64,000 nt of DNA from Rhizobium leguminosarum bv. trifolii WSM1325 (GTDB lineage Bacteria; Pseudomonadota; Alphaproteobacteria; Rhizobiales; Rhizobiaceae): the NCBI GenBank assembly GCA_000023185.1, contig CP001622.1:1-64000 (forward strand). The letters run 5' to 3'. The translations under genes and the position numbers were made by a program. The notes under the pieces were generated by a model that was given only the letters and a program-made list of their open reading frames with translations, was not told the origin of the DNA and ran no database searches. Positions 37,209-46,495 of this stretch are shown piece by piece (within the stretch, counting starts at the first letter, position 1; each line of letters starts with the position of its first letter).

Positions 37209-38207
37209 ATGAGTATCACGTCAGATAATTCTAATGGCGCCACCGTACTGGTGACCGGCATTGGCGGATTTCTCGCAGGCCACATTGCCTTGCAGTTGCT
37301 CAAGCAGGGGTATCGGGTCAGAGGAAGCCTGCGCAGCATCGGTACAAGCGCTGCGACGGTCGGTCAGCTTGGAGCGCACACCGACGGGCAACTGCAAAAT
37401 CTCGGTTTGGTGCAGGCCGATCTTGACAGCGATAGCGGTTGGGCTGCGGCTGTCGAAGGATGCGACTATGTCATTCACACCGCATCGCCGTTCCCTCCGG
37501 GATATCCCGAAAATGAGAATGCACTGATCCAGACAGCCCGCGATGGTGCGTTGCGCGTGCTTCGCGAGGCGCATCGGGCACGGGTCAAACGTGTTGTTCT
37601 GACATCCTCCATAGCTGCCACCAACCATGGCGACGGGCGGGCGCCCTTTACCGAAGAGAATTGGACCGACCCGGAAAGCCCGCGGGCGACGCCCTATTAC
37701 AAATCTAAGACGCTCGATCTGGCCGTGATCAATCCAAGCGTCATCCTCGGGCCGTTGCTCGGGCCGAATTTCGGGACGTCTGTTGGATTGATCCACCATT
37801 TGATGACGGGACGATTCAACGGTATCCCGCGCTTTGGCTTCTCCGTCGTGGATGTGCGTGATACCGCCGATGCCCACATTCGAGCGATGACCGATCCTGC
37901 TGCCGGCGGCCAACGGTTCATCATCGGTGGACGGTTTTTCTGGCTCAAGGACCTTGTGGCCATTCTTGCCCATTCCTTTCCCGACCATGCCTCCCGCCTG
38001 CCGTCCGGCGAAGTCTCTGACGAGATCGTCAGGGTCATGGCGCAATCCGACCCCGATGCACGAACCATTGTTCATGAGCTCAATCGCGACCTCAGTGTCA
38101 GTGCGGCAAAAGCCCACCGCGTCCTCGGGTGGCGCTCACGTCCAGAAGAGCAATGCATCCGCGCCAGCGCCCAAAGCCTCATCGACTTGGGATTGGTGCC
38201 GGCCTAG
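37209..38207 (+). CDS. NAD(P)-dependent epimerase/reductase (extended SDR) with internal deletion
   Basis: A 332-aa extended short-chain dehydrogenase of the dihydroflavonol-4-reductase-like group. VLVTGIGGFLAGHIA is the nucleotide loop (about residues 13-27), SSIAATNHG the active-site Ser region, and YYKSK holds the catalytic Tyr and Lys. After YKSKT the chain jumps to DLAVINPSVILGP. Relatives have about 17-20 more residues (AERAAWDFV type) between these, so a helix after the catalytic Lys is missing in frame. Activity is doubtful. AGGAG precedes the ATG. Confidence 0.85.
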   Translation: MSITSDNSNGATVLVTGIGGFLAGHIALQLLKQGYRVRGSLRSIGTSAATVGQLGAHTDGQLQNLGLVQADLDSDSGWAAAVEGCDYVIHTASPFPPGYPENENALIQTARDGALRVLREAHRARVKRVVLTSSIAATNHGDGRAPFTEENWTDPESPRATPYYKSKTLDLAVINPSVILGPLLGPNFGTSVGLIHHLMTGRFNGIPRFGFSVVDVRDTADAHIRAMTDPAAGGQRFIIGGRFFWLKDLVAILAHSFPDHASRLPSGEVSDEIVRVMAQSDPDARTIVHELNRDLSVSAAKAHRVLGWRSRPEEQCIRASAQSLIDLGLVPA

Positions 38208-38255
38208 CACGATGCGTAGATTCAAATAGCTTTTGCTTTCAATTGGAGAACGGAC

Positions 38256-38660
38256 ATGACAATCCCGACCGTCGACGCATTCTCGCCGGCCAATGAGGCC
38301 AACCTTCTTCGCGAGACGGAGCACGCGAGGCTGCGTGCCCTGATCAACGCCGATATTGTTCGGGCACAACAGCTTCACGCTCCGGACTTCCAGTTGATAA
38401 CGCCGATCGGTGCCACGCTTTCCAAGGAAGAATATCTAGGTGCGATCGCCTCCGGGCAGATCAACTACTTGATCTGGGAGCCCGCTGACATTGCCGTGCG
38501 GCTTTATGACGGAGTCGCTGTTCTTCGGTATCGTGCTCAGCTGGAGGTTGTCTTCGGCGGCCACAAAGTCGCCCTCAACGACTACTGGCACACTGACACT
38601 TATGAGCGGCATGACGGACGATGGATGGTGGTCTGGTCCCAAGCCACAGCCATCAACTAG
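38256..38660 (+). CDS. SnoaL/DUF4440-like protein
   Basis: A 134-aa NTF2-fold protein. RALINADIVRAQQLHAPDFQ, TLSKEEYLGAIASG and the C-terminal YERHDGRWMVVWSQAT match the DUF4440/SnoaL-like pattern. Such proteins are often small isomerases or binding proteins; the substrate is unknown. It follows the reductase gene after 48 bp and is probably co-transcribed under the TetR regulator. It converges on murJ. Confidence 0.85.
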   Translation: MTIPTVDAFSPANEANLLRETEHARLRALINADIVRAQQLHAPDFQLITPIGATLSKEEYLGAIASGQINYLIWEPADIAVRLYDGVAVLRYRAQLEVVFGGHKVALNDYWHTDTYERHDGRWMVVWSQATAIN

Positions 38661-38687
38661 CCAGAGTCACGGTAGTTACGACTGGCC

Positions 38688-40268
38688 TCAACCGTCCTTT
38701 GCCGGCGCCGGCTTGCGGTTCAGATTGCGTCGGATCATGCCGAGATTTGCCCCGCCAACCAGGAAGGCGGCGGCGAAATAGATCAGCATGGCGATCGCAA
38801 TCAGCAGCCCAAGGGTGCCGATCTTGGTGAGAAGCGGCGCGCCGGAAGCAAGCGATGGCGCCCAATATTGCTTGAGGAAGACGATGGCCGCGCCCATCAC
38901 GGCCGCGGCGACGATCAGCAGGGCCGTGCGCTTTGCCAGCGCCCATTCCCATGTCAGGTGGCCGCGGCGCAAAAGTGTGGCGAACAGCAGCACGGTGCTG
39001 ATCCAGCCGGCGGTGGCTTCGGCAACCGCGATGCCGGGCGCGCCCATATAGGGAAAGAGGGTGAGCGCCGTGGCGCAGTTGGTCGCAACCGCGATGGCCG
39101 AAAAACGCATCGGCGTCTTGGTGTCCTCGCGGGCATAGAAACCGGGCTGCAGCGCCTTGATCAGCACGAAGGCCGGCAGGCCGATGCCGTAAATCGCCAG
39201 GATCGAGCCGACGACCGCGGTGTTTTCCTGATGGAAGGCGCCGCGCTCGTAGAGCACGCGGATGATCTCGTCGGAGAGGATCCAGAGCGCGAAGGCGGCA
39301 GGGATCGTCAGGAACAGCACGAATTCGATCGAGCGGTTCTGCAGGTTCCCGGCCTCGCGCAGGTTGCCGCCCTTCAGCGCCCGGGCCAGTTCCGGCAGAA
39401 GCACCACGCCGACGGCGACGCCGACGACCCCGAGGGGCAGCTGATAGATACGGTCGGCATATTGCAGTGCTGCGATCGCGCCGTCGCGGGACGACGCAAT
39501 CGCCTGGCCGATCAGCTGATTGATCTGGGTGATGCCGCCGGTCACCGCAGCCGGCACCGCCAGGATCAGCAGCCGCTTGACATTGGGCGTCATCTTCGGG
39601 AAGCGGAAGCCGATGCTCATACCGGCCGCAAGTACGCCGACATAGACGACGGCAAGCTGCAGCACGCCGGCGGCAAGAACGCCCCAGGAGAGATACCAGG
39701 CGGTCGCCAGCGGATCGGCGCCGGTATAGAGCGCATAAAACAGCGCCCCGATCATCACCACGTTGAGGAAGACGGGCGCGATGGCGGCGGCGAAGAAATG
39801 ATGCAGCGAATTCAGCATGCCGCTCATCATTGCCGTTAGCGACATGCACATCAGATAGGGAAACATCACCGCCGCCATGCGGATCGTGATCGAGAATTTT
39901 TCGGGATCGTCGGCAAAGCCCGGCGCGATGACGAAGCGCACCAAGAGCGGCATGGCAAGCTCCATCACGATGGTGATGAGGAGCAGCACCGAAAATAGCA
40001 CGCCGAAGACCTCTTCCGAAAAGCGCTTGGCGCCATCCGTGCCGTTCGCCTCGATCTCCTTGGCAAAGAGCGGCACGAAGGCGGCGTTAAAGGCGCCCTC
40101 GGCAAACAGCCGGCGGAAGAGATTCGGAAAGCGGAAGGCGGCGTAGAAGACGTCGGCCATCGGTCCGGTGCCGAGGGCCGCAGCCATCAACGTTTCACGG
40201 GCGAAGCCGAAAATGCGGCTGCCGAGGGTGGCGCCGCCGACGGTCGCGAATTTCTTGACGAGGCTCAT
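38688..40268 (-). CDS. murJ: Lipid II flippase MurJ (MviN)
   Basis: MurJ flips lipid II across the inner membrane for peptidoglycan synthesis. The protein (526 aa) has about 14 hydrophobic segments. The N-terminal GSRIFGFARETLMAAALGTGP and NLFRRLFAEGAFNAAFVPLF are MurJ/MviN signatures. The ATG at 40268 is the fourth of four ATGAGCC starts spaced 14 nt apart after glnD, forming a stop/start chain. In related genomes trpS usually follows; here it is displaced. Confidence 0.94.
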   Translation of the reverse strand: MSLVKKFATVGGATLGSRIFGFARETLMAAALGTGPMADVFYAAFRFPNLFRRLFAEGAFNAAFVPLFAKEIEANGTDGAKRFSEEVFGVLFSVLLLITIVMELAMPLLVRFVIAPGFADDPEKFSITIRMAAVMFPYLMCMSLTAMMSGMLNSLHHFFAAAIAPVFLNVVMIGALFYALYTGADPLATAWYLSWGVLAAGVLQLAVVYVGVLAAGMSIGFRFPKMTPNVKRLLILAVPAAVTGGITQINQLIGQAIASSRDGAIAALQYADRIYQLPLGVVGVAVGVVLLPELARALKGGNLREAGNLQNRSIEFVLFLTIPAAFALWILSDEIIRVLYERGAFHQENTAVVGSILAIYGIGLPAFVLIKALQPGFYAREDTKTPMRFSAIAVATNCATALTLFPYMGAPGIAVAEATAGWISTVLLFATLLRRGHLTWEWALAKRTALLIVAAAVMGAAIVFLKQYWAPSLASGAPLLTKIGTLGLLIAIAMLIYFAAAFLVGGANLGMIRRNLNRKPAPAKDG

Positions 40269-40310
40269 GCGTTGGGGCTCATGCGTGGGGGCTCATGCGT
40301 TCAGGCTCAT
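40266..40310 (-). repeat. 14-nt tandem repeat: stop/start relay between glnD and murJ
   Basis: Read leftward, glnD ends in ATATGA, whose TGA overlaps an ATG at 40310. Three mini-frames follow (MSLNA, MSPHA, MSPNA), starting at 40310, 40296 and 40282. Each ends in TGA that overlaps the next ATG by 4 nt; the last overlap is with murJ at 40268. The repeat unit is ATGAGCC plus about 7 nt. Ribosomes leaving glnD could pass along the chain. Confidence 0.85.
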
Positions 40311-43213
40311 ATGGGGGAACCGGCCTTCTTTTCGGCGGCGGGCGGGGTCCGGGCGGTGGCGGCGGGTGCGATGATGCCGGAGGGCATGCGCTCGCGCAGC
40401 TCGTCTTCTTCCTCGGCCATGACGGCCTTCATCCGGGCGGTGATGTTGGCGCGCTTGCTGTCGCCGGATATTTTCTGGCCGACCAGATCGGTGACGTAGA
40501 AGGTGTCGATCACTTTCTCGCCGAAGGTGGTGATGCGGGCCGACTGGATGTCGAGCGACAGGTCGGACAGCACGGCGGTGATCTCCGACAGCAGTCCCGG
40601 CCGGTCGAGGCATTCGACCTCGATGACCGTGAACTTGTTCGACAGGCTGTTGGTGATGTTGACCGACGGCGGGATGACGAAAGCCTTGCTCTTCTTGCGA
40701 TTGCGCGCGCGTGTGGCGATGACCTCGGGCAGCCGCTTGCGCCCGGACAGCACGTCTTCGATCATCCGGCCGATCGTCGCGGCCCGGCGCAGTTCGTCGG
40801 CATCGTCGGTAAATTCGCGGCTGACATGGATCGTGTCGAGCGCCCGCCCGTCCGATGTCGTGAAGATCTGCGCATCGACGATGTTGGCCCCGGCCGCAGC
40901 ACAAGCGCCGGCAATGACGGCGAGCAGTCGCGGATGGTCGGGCGACAGTACGGTGATCTCGGTGATCGCGTGGAAACTGTCGGTGCGCACCGTGGTGGCG
41001 AGCGCCTGACCCGCTTTATCAGACTGGCGGATGAAATGGGCGTGACGGATCTGGTCTTCCAGCGGCACGGAGAGCAAATAGGGCTGGTAGTGCAGCTTGG
41101 TATAGGTATTGCGATCCTTCTGGCTCCAGTCGGCGAGTGCCGAATGCAGCGCCTCGGCAGCAGCATTGGCGCGTTCCTTGCGGGAGACCTCCGAAAAGCC
41201 GCCGGCGAGCAGCAGCTCGGTTTCATAATAGAGCGTGCGCAGAAGCTGGCCTTTCCAGCCGTTCCACACACCGGGACCGACGGCGCGGATATCGCAGATC
41301 GTCAGGATCAACAGCATCTTCAGCCGGTCGAGCGACTGCACGCGGTCGGCGAAATCGGTGATGGTCTTGCGGTCGGTGAGGTCGCGGGTCTGCGCCACCA
41401 TCGACATGGTCAGATGTTCTTCGATCAGCCAGACGACGATTTCCGTCTGCTTCTGCGACAGGCCGAAGCGGGCGCAGAGCTTGCGGGCGACGCGGGCGCC
41501 GGCAATCGAATGATCCTCCTGGCGGCCCTTGGCGATGTCGTGGAGGAGAACGGCGACATAGAGCGCCTCGCGGTCCTCGATGCCGGGCATCAGCTTGTTG
41601 GCGAGCGGATGCAGATCCTCGGCGCGCCCCTTGTCGATCTCGGAGAGAATGTCGACGGTGCGGATCAGATGTTCGTCGACCGTATAGTGATGATACATGT
41701 TGAACTGCATCATCGCGACGATCTTGCCGAATTCGGGGATGAAGCGGCCGAGCACGCCGGCCTCGTTCATCCGGCGCAGGATGAGCGCCGGATCACGCTT
41801 CGACGTCAGGATCGACATGAACAGCCGGTTGGCCTCGTCGTTTTCCCGCAGGCTGGTGTCGATCAGGGCGAGTGAGCGGGTAACGCGTTTCAGCGCGTCC
41901 GGATGGAATTCCAGCCCATTGATGTCGGCGACGTGGAAGAGCCGGATGATGTTGACCGGATCGCGCTTGAAGACCTCGGGGTCGGCGAGCGCAATGCGGC
42001 CGCGGTCTTCGACGAATTCGACGCTGCCGGCGATCTTGCGGTTGCGATGGGTGAAGCGGCTGATGACGCCGGTGAGGCCCGGGATCGACTTCGCCTGCTG
42101 GTCTTCAAGCGCGGCGCAAAGGATGCGCGTGAGATCGCCGACATCCTTGGCGACGAGGAAATAGTGTTTCATGAAGCGCTCGACGGCCGAAAGGCCCGGG
42201 CGGGTGTGATAGCCGAAGGCTTCGGCGATCTCGCGTTGGATATCGAACGACAGACGTTCCTCGGCCTTGCCGGTCAGGAAATGCATATGGCAGCGCACCG
42301 CCCAGAGAAAGTCGTCGGCTTTCTCAAGCAGGCGGTACTCGTGCTTGGACAGCACGCCGAGCTTGATCAGTTCCGCCTGGTCGCGCACGTGATAATAATA
42401 TTTCGAGATCCAGAACAGCGTGTGCAGGTCGCGGAGCCCGCCTTTGCCTTCCTTGACGTTCGGCTCGACGAGATAACGCGTGTCGCCCGCCTTGCGGTGG
42501 CGCTCGTCGCGCTCGGCAAGCTTGGCGGCGATGAATTCCGGCCCGGTGCCGGTGACGATCTCCTTGTCGAAGCGGGACTCGAGCTCGGTTTCCAGCCGCT
42601 GCAGGCCGCAGATGTAGCGCATCTCCAGGATGGCGGTGCGGATCGTCATGTCGGACTTGGAAAGCGCAATGCATTCCTCCACCGTGCGGGTGGCGTGACC
42701 GACCTTGAAGCCCATGTCCCAGAGCACGTAGAGCATGAATTCGACCGCTTTGTGCGTCTCTTCCGCCGGCCTCGGCAGAAAGAGAAACAGCAGGTCGATA
42801 TCGGAGCCCGGCGCCAGCGTGTCGCGGCCGTAGCCGCCGACGGCGGTGACCGCGAACTTGTCCTTCTGCTGCGGAAAGATATGGGCGGTGGCGAAATTGT
42901 AGAGGACGGTGGTGATCTGGTCCTGCAGCCAGGAAATCCGGTAGGCGCAATTGAGCCCGCCGCCGTCGGCCATCAGTGCCTCGCGCGCCTTCTGCCGGCC
43001 TTCGGTGCTCGCCTTCTTCAGCACCGCCAGAAGATCGGCGCGCAGGACGTCGGGCCGGTTGCGGTTGGCCTCGGCAACGGCGTCACACTGCTTCTGCAAG
43101 AGCTCGACGTCGAGGATATTGGAGAAATCGAGGTCGCGCATCGCTATCGCCGGGGCGGTTTCCTGTTCATGCCGGACTGCCGGTTCACGGCCTGCCGCTT
43201 GTTTCGTCTGCAT
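40307..43213 (-). CDS. glnD: Bifunctional [protein-PII] uridylyltransferase GlnD
   Basis: GlnD senses glutamine and adds UMP to, or removes it from, PII proteins, so controlling nitrogen assimilation. The nucleotidyltransferase motif is [20 protein letters not shown] (about residues 107-126). The HD domain contains [14 protein letters not shown] (about 530), which removes UMP. Two C-terminal ACT domains ([21 protein letters not shown] and [20 protein letters not shown]) bind glutamine. At 968 aa it is slightly longer than the E. coli protein. The downstream partner is murJ, reached through a tandem stop/start relay. Confidence 0.97.
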   Translation of the reverse strand: MQTKQAAGREPAVRHEQETAPAIAMRDLDFSNILDVELLQKQCDAVAEANRNRPDVLRADLLAVLKKASTEGRQKAREALMADGGGLNCAYRISWLQDQITTVLYNFATAHIFPQQKDKFAVTAVGGYGRDTLAPGSDIDLLFLFLPRPAEETHKAVEFMLYVLWDMGFKVGHATRTVEECIALSKSDMTIRTAILEMRYICGLQRLETELESRFDKEIVTGTGPEFIAAKLAERDERHRKAGDTRYLVEPNVKEGKGGLRDLHTLFWISKYYYHVRDQAELIKLGVLSKHEYRLLEKADDFLWAVRCHMHFLTGKAEERLSFDIQREIAEAFGYHTRPGLSAVERFMKHYFLVAKDVGDLTRILCAALEDQQAKSIPGLTGVISRFTHRNRKIAGSVEFVEDRGRIALADPEVFKRDPVNIIRLFHVADINGLEFHPDALKRVTRSLALIDTSLRENDEANRLFMSILTSKRDPALILRRMNEAGVLGRFIPEFGKIVAMMQFNMYHHYTVDEHLIRTVDILSEIDKGRAEDLHPLANKLMPGIEDREALYVAVLLHDIAKGRQEDHSIAGARVARKLCARFGLSQKQTEIVVWLIEEHLTMSMVAQTRDLTDRKTITDFADRVQSLDRLKMLLILTICDIRAVGPGVWNGWKGQLLRTLYYETELLLAGGFSEVSRKERANAAAEALHSALADWSQKDRNTYTKLHYQPYLLSVPLEDQIRHAHFIRQSDKAGQALATTVRTDSFHAITEITVLSPDHPRLLAVIAGACAAAGANIVDAQIFTTSDGRALDTIHVSREFTDDADELRRAATIGRMIEDVLSGRKRLPEVIATRARNRKKSKAFVIPPSVNITNSLSNKFTVIEVECLDRPGLLSEITAVLSDLSLDIQSARITTFGEKVIDTFYVTDLVGQKISGDSKRANITARMKAVMAEEEDELRERMPSGIIAPAATARTPPAAEKKAGSPI

Positions 43214-43367
43214 GCGCTATAGCCCCTTTGCCCGGCGATTGACACGGGCCTTCATACTGCAAGAACGTTTAAATTTGGCGAAATGGTGTTGGTTCGCCGC
43301 AAGAGGCGACGGCGCTTTGACGCAAGGGCGCGGGCTTTCCCGGAATCCTCAGGCTTTCCCGGAATCG

Positions 43368-43643
43368 TCAGCCGGCGGCCCGCGCATTCAGCAAATGCAG
43401 CACCTGCCGTGTCTCGCGCATGATCTCCTCGAGCGCCTGCCTGTCGCATTCGCGATAGCCGGCCTTGGCAATCGAGGTGCCGAGCTCCGAGATCACAGCG
43501 CAGCAGCGGGTGATTTTCAGCATGCCGATCGGCGACGTCCAGCCGCGGGCGTTGCGGTCCTTATCGGCGCGCCGCATCGTATCGAGCATGGAGCAGATGA
43601 GCGAGAGGCGCTCGGTTTCGCGAACCAGTTTTTCCATGAACAT
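43368..43643 (-). CDS. Small conserved protein between mutS and glnD
   Basis: A 91-aa protein I do not recognise. It is helical and charged (KLVRETERLSLICSMLDTMR, EEIMRETRQVLHLLNARAAG) with three cysteines and no signal peptide or membrane segment. GGAG lies 9 nt before the ATG. It starts 12 nt after the mutS stop in the same direction, so it is probably co-transcribed with mutS. A role with mutS is only positional. Confidence 0.65.
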   Translation of the reverse strand: MFMEKLVRETERLSLICSMLDTMRRADKDRNARGWTSPIGMLKITRCCAVISELGTSIAKAGYRECDRQALEEIMRETRQVLHLLNARAAG

Positions 43644-43655
43644 GGCGCGCTACTC

Positions 43656-46382
43656 CTATTTCAACTTCTTCTTGAGGTCGTAAAGCGCATCCATTGCCTC
43701 GCGCGGTGTCATGTCGTCAAGGCTCATCGCCTTCAGTGCCTCCTCGACCTTGGAGGTCCCGCGGGCGGTTTCCTCGCGGCGCACCGCCACCTGGAAGAGC
43801 GGCAGGTCGTCGATCAACTGGCTCGCCGGGTTCTTGCGATCGGCATCTTCCAGCCGGGTGAGCACGTCGCGGGCGCGCGCCACGACCGAGGCCGGAAGCC
43901 CGGCAAGGCGCGCGACCTGGATGCCGTAGGAGCGGTCCGCCGCACCCGGCCCGACCTCGTGCAGGAAGATGACGTCGCCGTCCCATTCTTTGACGCGCAT
44001 CGTCGCGTTCGACAGCCGGCCAAGCTTTTCCGAAAGCACGGTCAGTTCGTGGAAATGCGTGGCGAAGAGGCCGCGGCAGCGATTGGCCTCATGCAGGTGC
44101 TCGACGGCGGCCCAGGCGATCGAAAGACCGTCGAACGTGGCGGTGCCGCGGCCGATCTCGTCGAGGATGACGAGGGAACGGTCGCTCGCCTGGTTGAGGA
44201 TCGCCGCCGTTTCGACCATCTCGACCATGAAGGTCGAGCGCCCACGCGCCAGATCGTCGGAGGCGCCGACGCGCGAGAAAAGCCGGTCGACGATGCCGAT
44301 ATGGGCCGATGTCGCCGGCACGAAGGAGCCCATCTGCGCCAGGATTGATATCAGCGCGTTCTGGCGCAGGAAGGTCGACTTGCCGCCCATGTTCGGGCCG
44401 GTCAGCAGCCAGATCGCCCCGTCCCGGTCGCCGGTCCTCGGCGACAGATCGCAATGATTGGCGACGAAGGGGCCGCCCGCTTGCCGCCGCAGCGCCTGCT
44501 CGACGACCGGATGGCGCCCGCCCTCGATGGCAAACATCTTCGAGCCGTCGACCTGCGGGCGGCAATAGGCCTGCTCCTCGGCGAGAAGCGCCAAGCCTGC
44601 GGCGACGTCGATGACGGCAAGCGCCCGGGCGCCCGACTTGATCGCCTCGGCTTCCGCAACGACGGCCGCCGTCATCCTGTCGAAGGCTTCGAGTTCGATC
44701 GTCAGCGCCTGGTCGGCGGCATTGGCGATGCGGCTTTCGAGATCGGCAAGTTCGGTCGTGGTGAAGCGCATGGCGTTCGCCATCGTCTGGCGGTGGATGA
44801 AGCGGGCCTTCGCCTCCGCCGTCTCCGTCATCGGCGAGGCATTGCCGGCGGTGACTTCGATGAAATAACCGAGGACGTTGTTGTGCTTGATCTTCAGCGA
44901 CCGGATGCCGGTCTCCTCGGCATATTGCAATTGCAGGCCGGCGATGACGCGACGGGACTGGTCGCGCAGTGCCCGGACCTCGTCGAGCTCGGCGCTGGCG
45001 CCGTCGCGAAGGAAGCCGCCATCGCGTTTCAACAGCGGCAATTCGTCGGCGAGCGTTTCGGCAAGCAGCTTTTCCACTGCCGCGGGAAGGGCCTGCAGCC
45101 CGGATAGCGCCTGGCCGAGTTCTTCGGGCAGCATCGCCTTGCCGAGCATCGCCGCAATTCCGCCCGCCGCTTCGAGGCCCTGGCGGATCGCCCAGAGATC
45201 GCGCGGGCCGCCGCGGTCGAGCGCCAGGCGCGACAGAGCGCGCGGCATGTCGGGAACATGTTTCAGCGTGTCGCGCAGATTGCCGCAAAGCAGGGGTTCG
45301 TCGATCAGGAAACCGATCGAATCGAGCCGCGCATTGATGCGGGCCGGGTCGGTCAGCGGCGACATCAGCCGTTCGGCAAGAAGCCTGGCGCCGCCGCCGG
45401 TGACGGTGCGGTCGATTGCCTTCAACAGCGAACCGTTGCGATCGCCGGAAAGCGTGCGGGCAAGCTCCAGATTGGCGCGGGTGGCGGGATCGATGAACAG
45501 CGTCGAGGCTGCACTTTCCCGTTCCGGTTTTCCAAGCGGCGGCCGCTCGGCAATCTGCGTCTTCTCGACATAGGCGACGGCGGCCGCGGCCGCTGCCAGC
45601 TCGGCGCGTGAGAAGGTGCCGAAGCCGTCGAGCGTCGCGACGCCGAAATACCGCGCGATCCGGCCTTCGGCGCTGGCGCTGTCGAAGAGCACGGAAGGCT
45701 GCGGCACGGCTGTCCGGCCGAGCACGTCGAAGACCGGTTTGAGTTCGGGATCGTGGAAGATCGTGTCGGGAAGGATGAGCTCACGCGGATCGATGCGCAG
45801 GATATCGGCAAGCAGGCGCGAGGCTTCGGTCTCGGCAAGCCGGAAGACGCCGGTGGAAATATCGATCCAGGCAAGCGCCAGCAAGGCCTCGCCGCTGGCG
45901 CGAATGCGGGTCAGCGCCATCAGATAGTTGGATTCCGAGGGCGAAAGCAGCTTTTCCTCGGTGATCGTGCCTGGAGTGACGAGGCGGACGACGTCACGCT
46001 TGACGACGGATTTCGCGCCGCGTTTTTTTGCTTCGGCCGGATCTTCGATCTGCTCGCAGACGGCGACGCGGAAGCCGAGCGAAATCAGCTTCTGCAGATA
46101 ATCGTCGGCCGCATGCACCGGAACCCCGCACATCGGGATATCCTGGCCCATGTGCTGGCCGCGCTTCGTCAGCGTGATACCGAGCGCGCGTGAAGCTTCC
46201 AGCGCATCCTCGAAGAACAGCTCGTAGAAATCGCCCATGCGATAGAACAGCAGCGAACCCGGATTGTTCGCCTTGATCTCGATAAATTGCTCCATCATCG
46301 GCGTCGCCGAGGCACGGCTTTCCGCCGTGGCGAGCTCGGCAGCCGAAAAGGCTTCATTCCCTGTGTCTATTCGAGCGTTCAC
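43656..46382 (-). CDS. mutS: DNA mismatch repair protein MutS
   Basis: MutS recognises mismatches. [30 protein letters not shown] contains the Phe-x-Glu mismatch-reading region (here YELF; the reading motif is [11 protein letters not shown]). The core has lever and clamp domains, then Walker [15 protein letters not shown] and [20 protein letters not shown]-terminal dimer part ends [11 protein letters not shown]. At 908 aa it is full length. It is divergent from the malic enzyme gene. Confidence 0.97.
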   Translation of the reverse strand: MNARIDTGNEAFSAAELATAESRASATPMMEQFIEIKANNPGSLLFYRMGDFYELFFEDALEASRALGITLTKRGQHMGQDIPMCGVPVHAADDYLQKLISLGFRVAVCEQIEDPAEAKKRGAKSVVKRDVVRLVTPGTITEEKLLSPSESNYLMALTRIRASGEALLALAWIDISTGVFRLAETEASRLLADILRIDPRELILPDTIFHDPELKPVFDVLGRTAVPQPSVLFDSASAEGRIARYFGVATLDGFGTFSRAELAAAAAAVAYVEKTQIAERPPLGKPERESAASTLFIDPATRANLELARTLSGDRNGSLLKAIDRTVTGGGARLLAERLMSPLTDPARINARLDSIGFLIDEPLLCGNLRDTLKHVPDMPRALSRLALDRGGPRDLWAIRQGLEAAGGIAAMLGKAMLPEELGQALSGLQALPAAVEKLLAETLADELPLLKRDGGFLRDGASAELDEVRALRDQSRRVIAGLQLQYAEETGIRSLKIKHNNVLGYFIEVTAGNASPMTETAEAKARFIHRQTMANAMRFTTTELADLESRIANAADQALTIELEAFDRMTAAVVAEAEAIKSGARALAVIDVAAGLALLAEEQAYCRPQVDGSKMFAIEGGRHPVVEQALRRQAGGPFVANHCDLSPRTGDRDGAIWLLTGPNMGGKSTFLRQNALISILAQMGSFVPATSAHIGIVDRLFSRVGASDDLARGRSTFMVEMVETAAILNQASDRSLVILDEIGRGTATFDGLSIAWAAVEHLHEANRCRGLFATHFHELTVLSEKLGRLSNATMRVKEWDGDVIFLHEVGPGAADRSYGIQVARLAGLPASVVARARDVLTRLEDADRKNPASQLIDDLPLFQVAVRREETARGTSKVEEALKAMSLDDMTPREAMDALYDLKKKLK

Positions 46383-46495
46383 GGAGGTGGAGTTTTTCCC
46401 AAAAAAACAGGTGCCAACCCTATCCGCGCGCCGCTATAGATGACAACAGCATTTGAGGAAGAGCAAAGCGTCGCCCACAGGACGTTGGAGGATTT

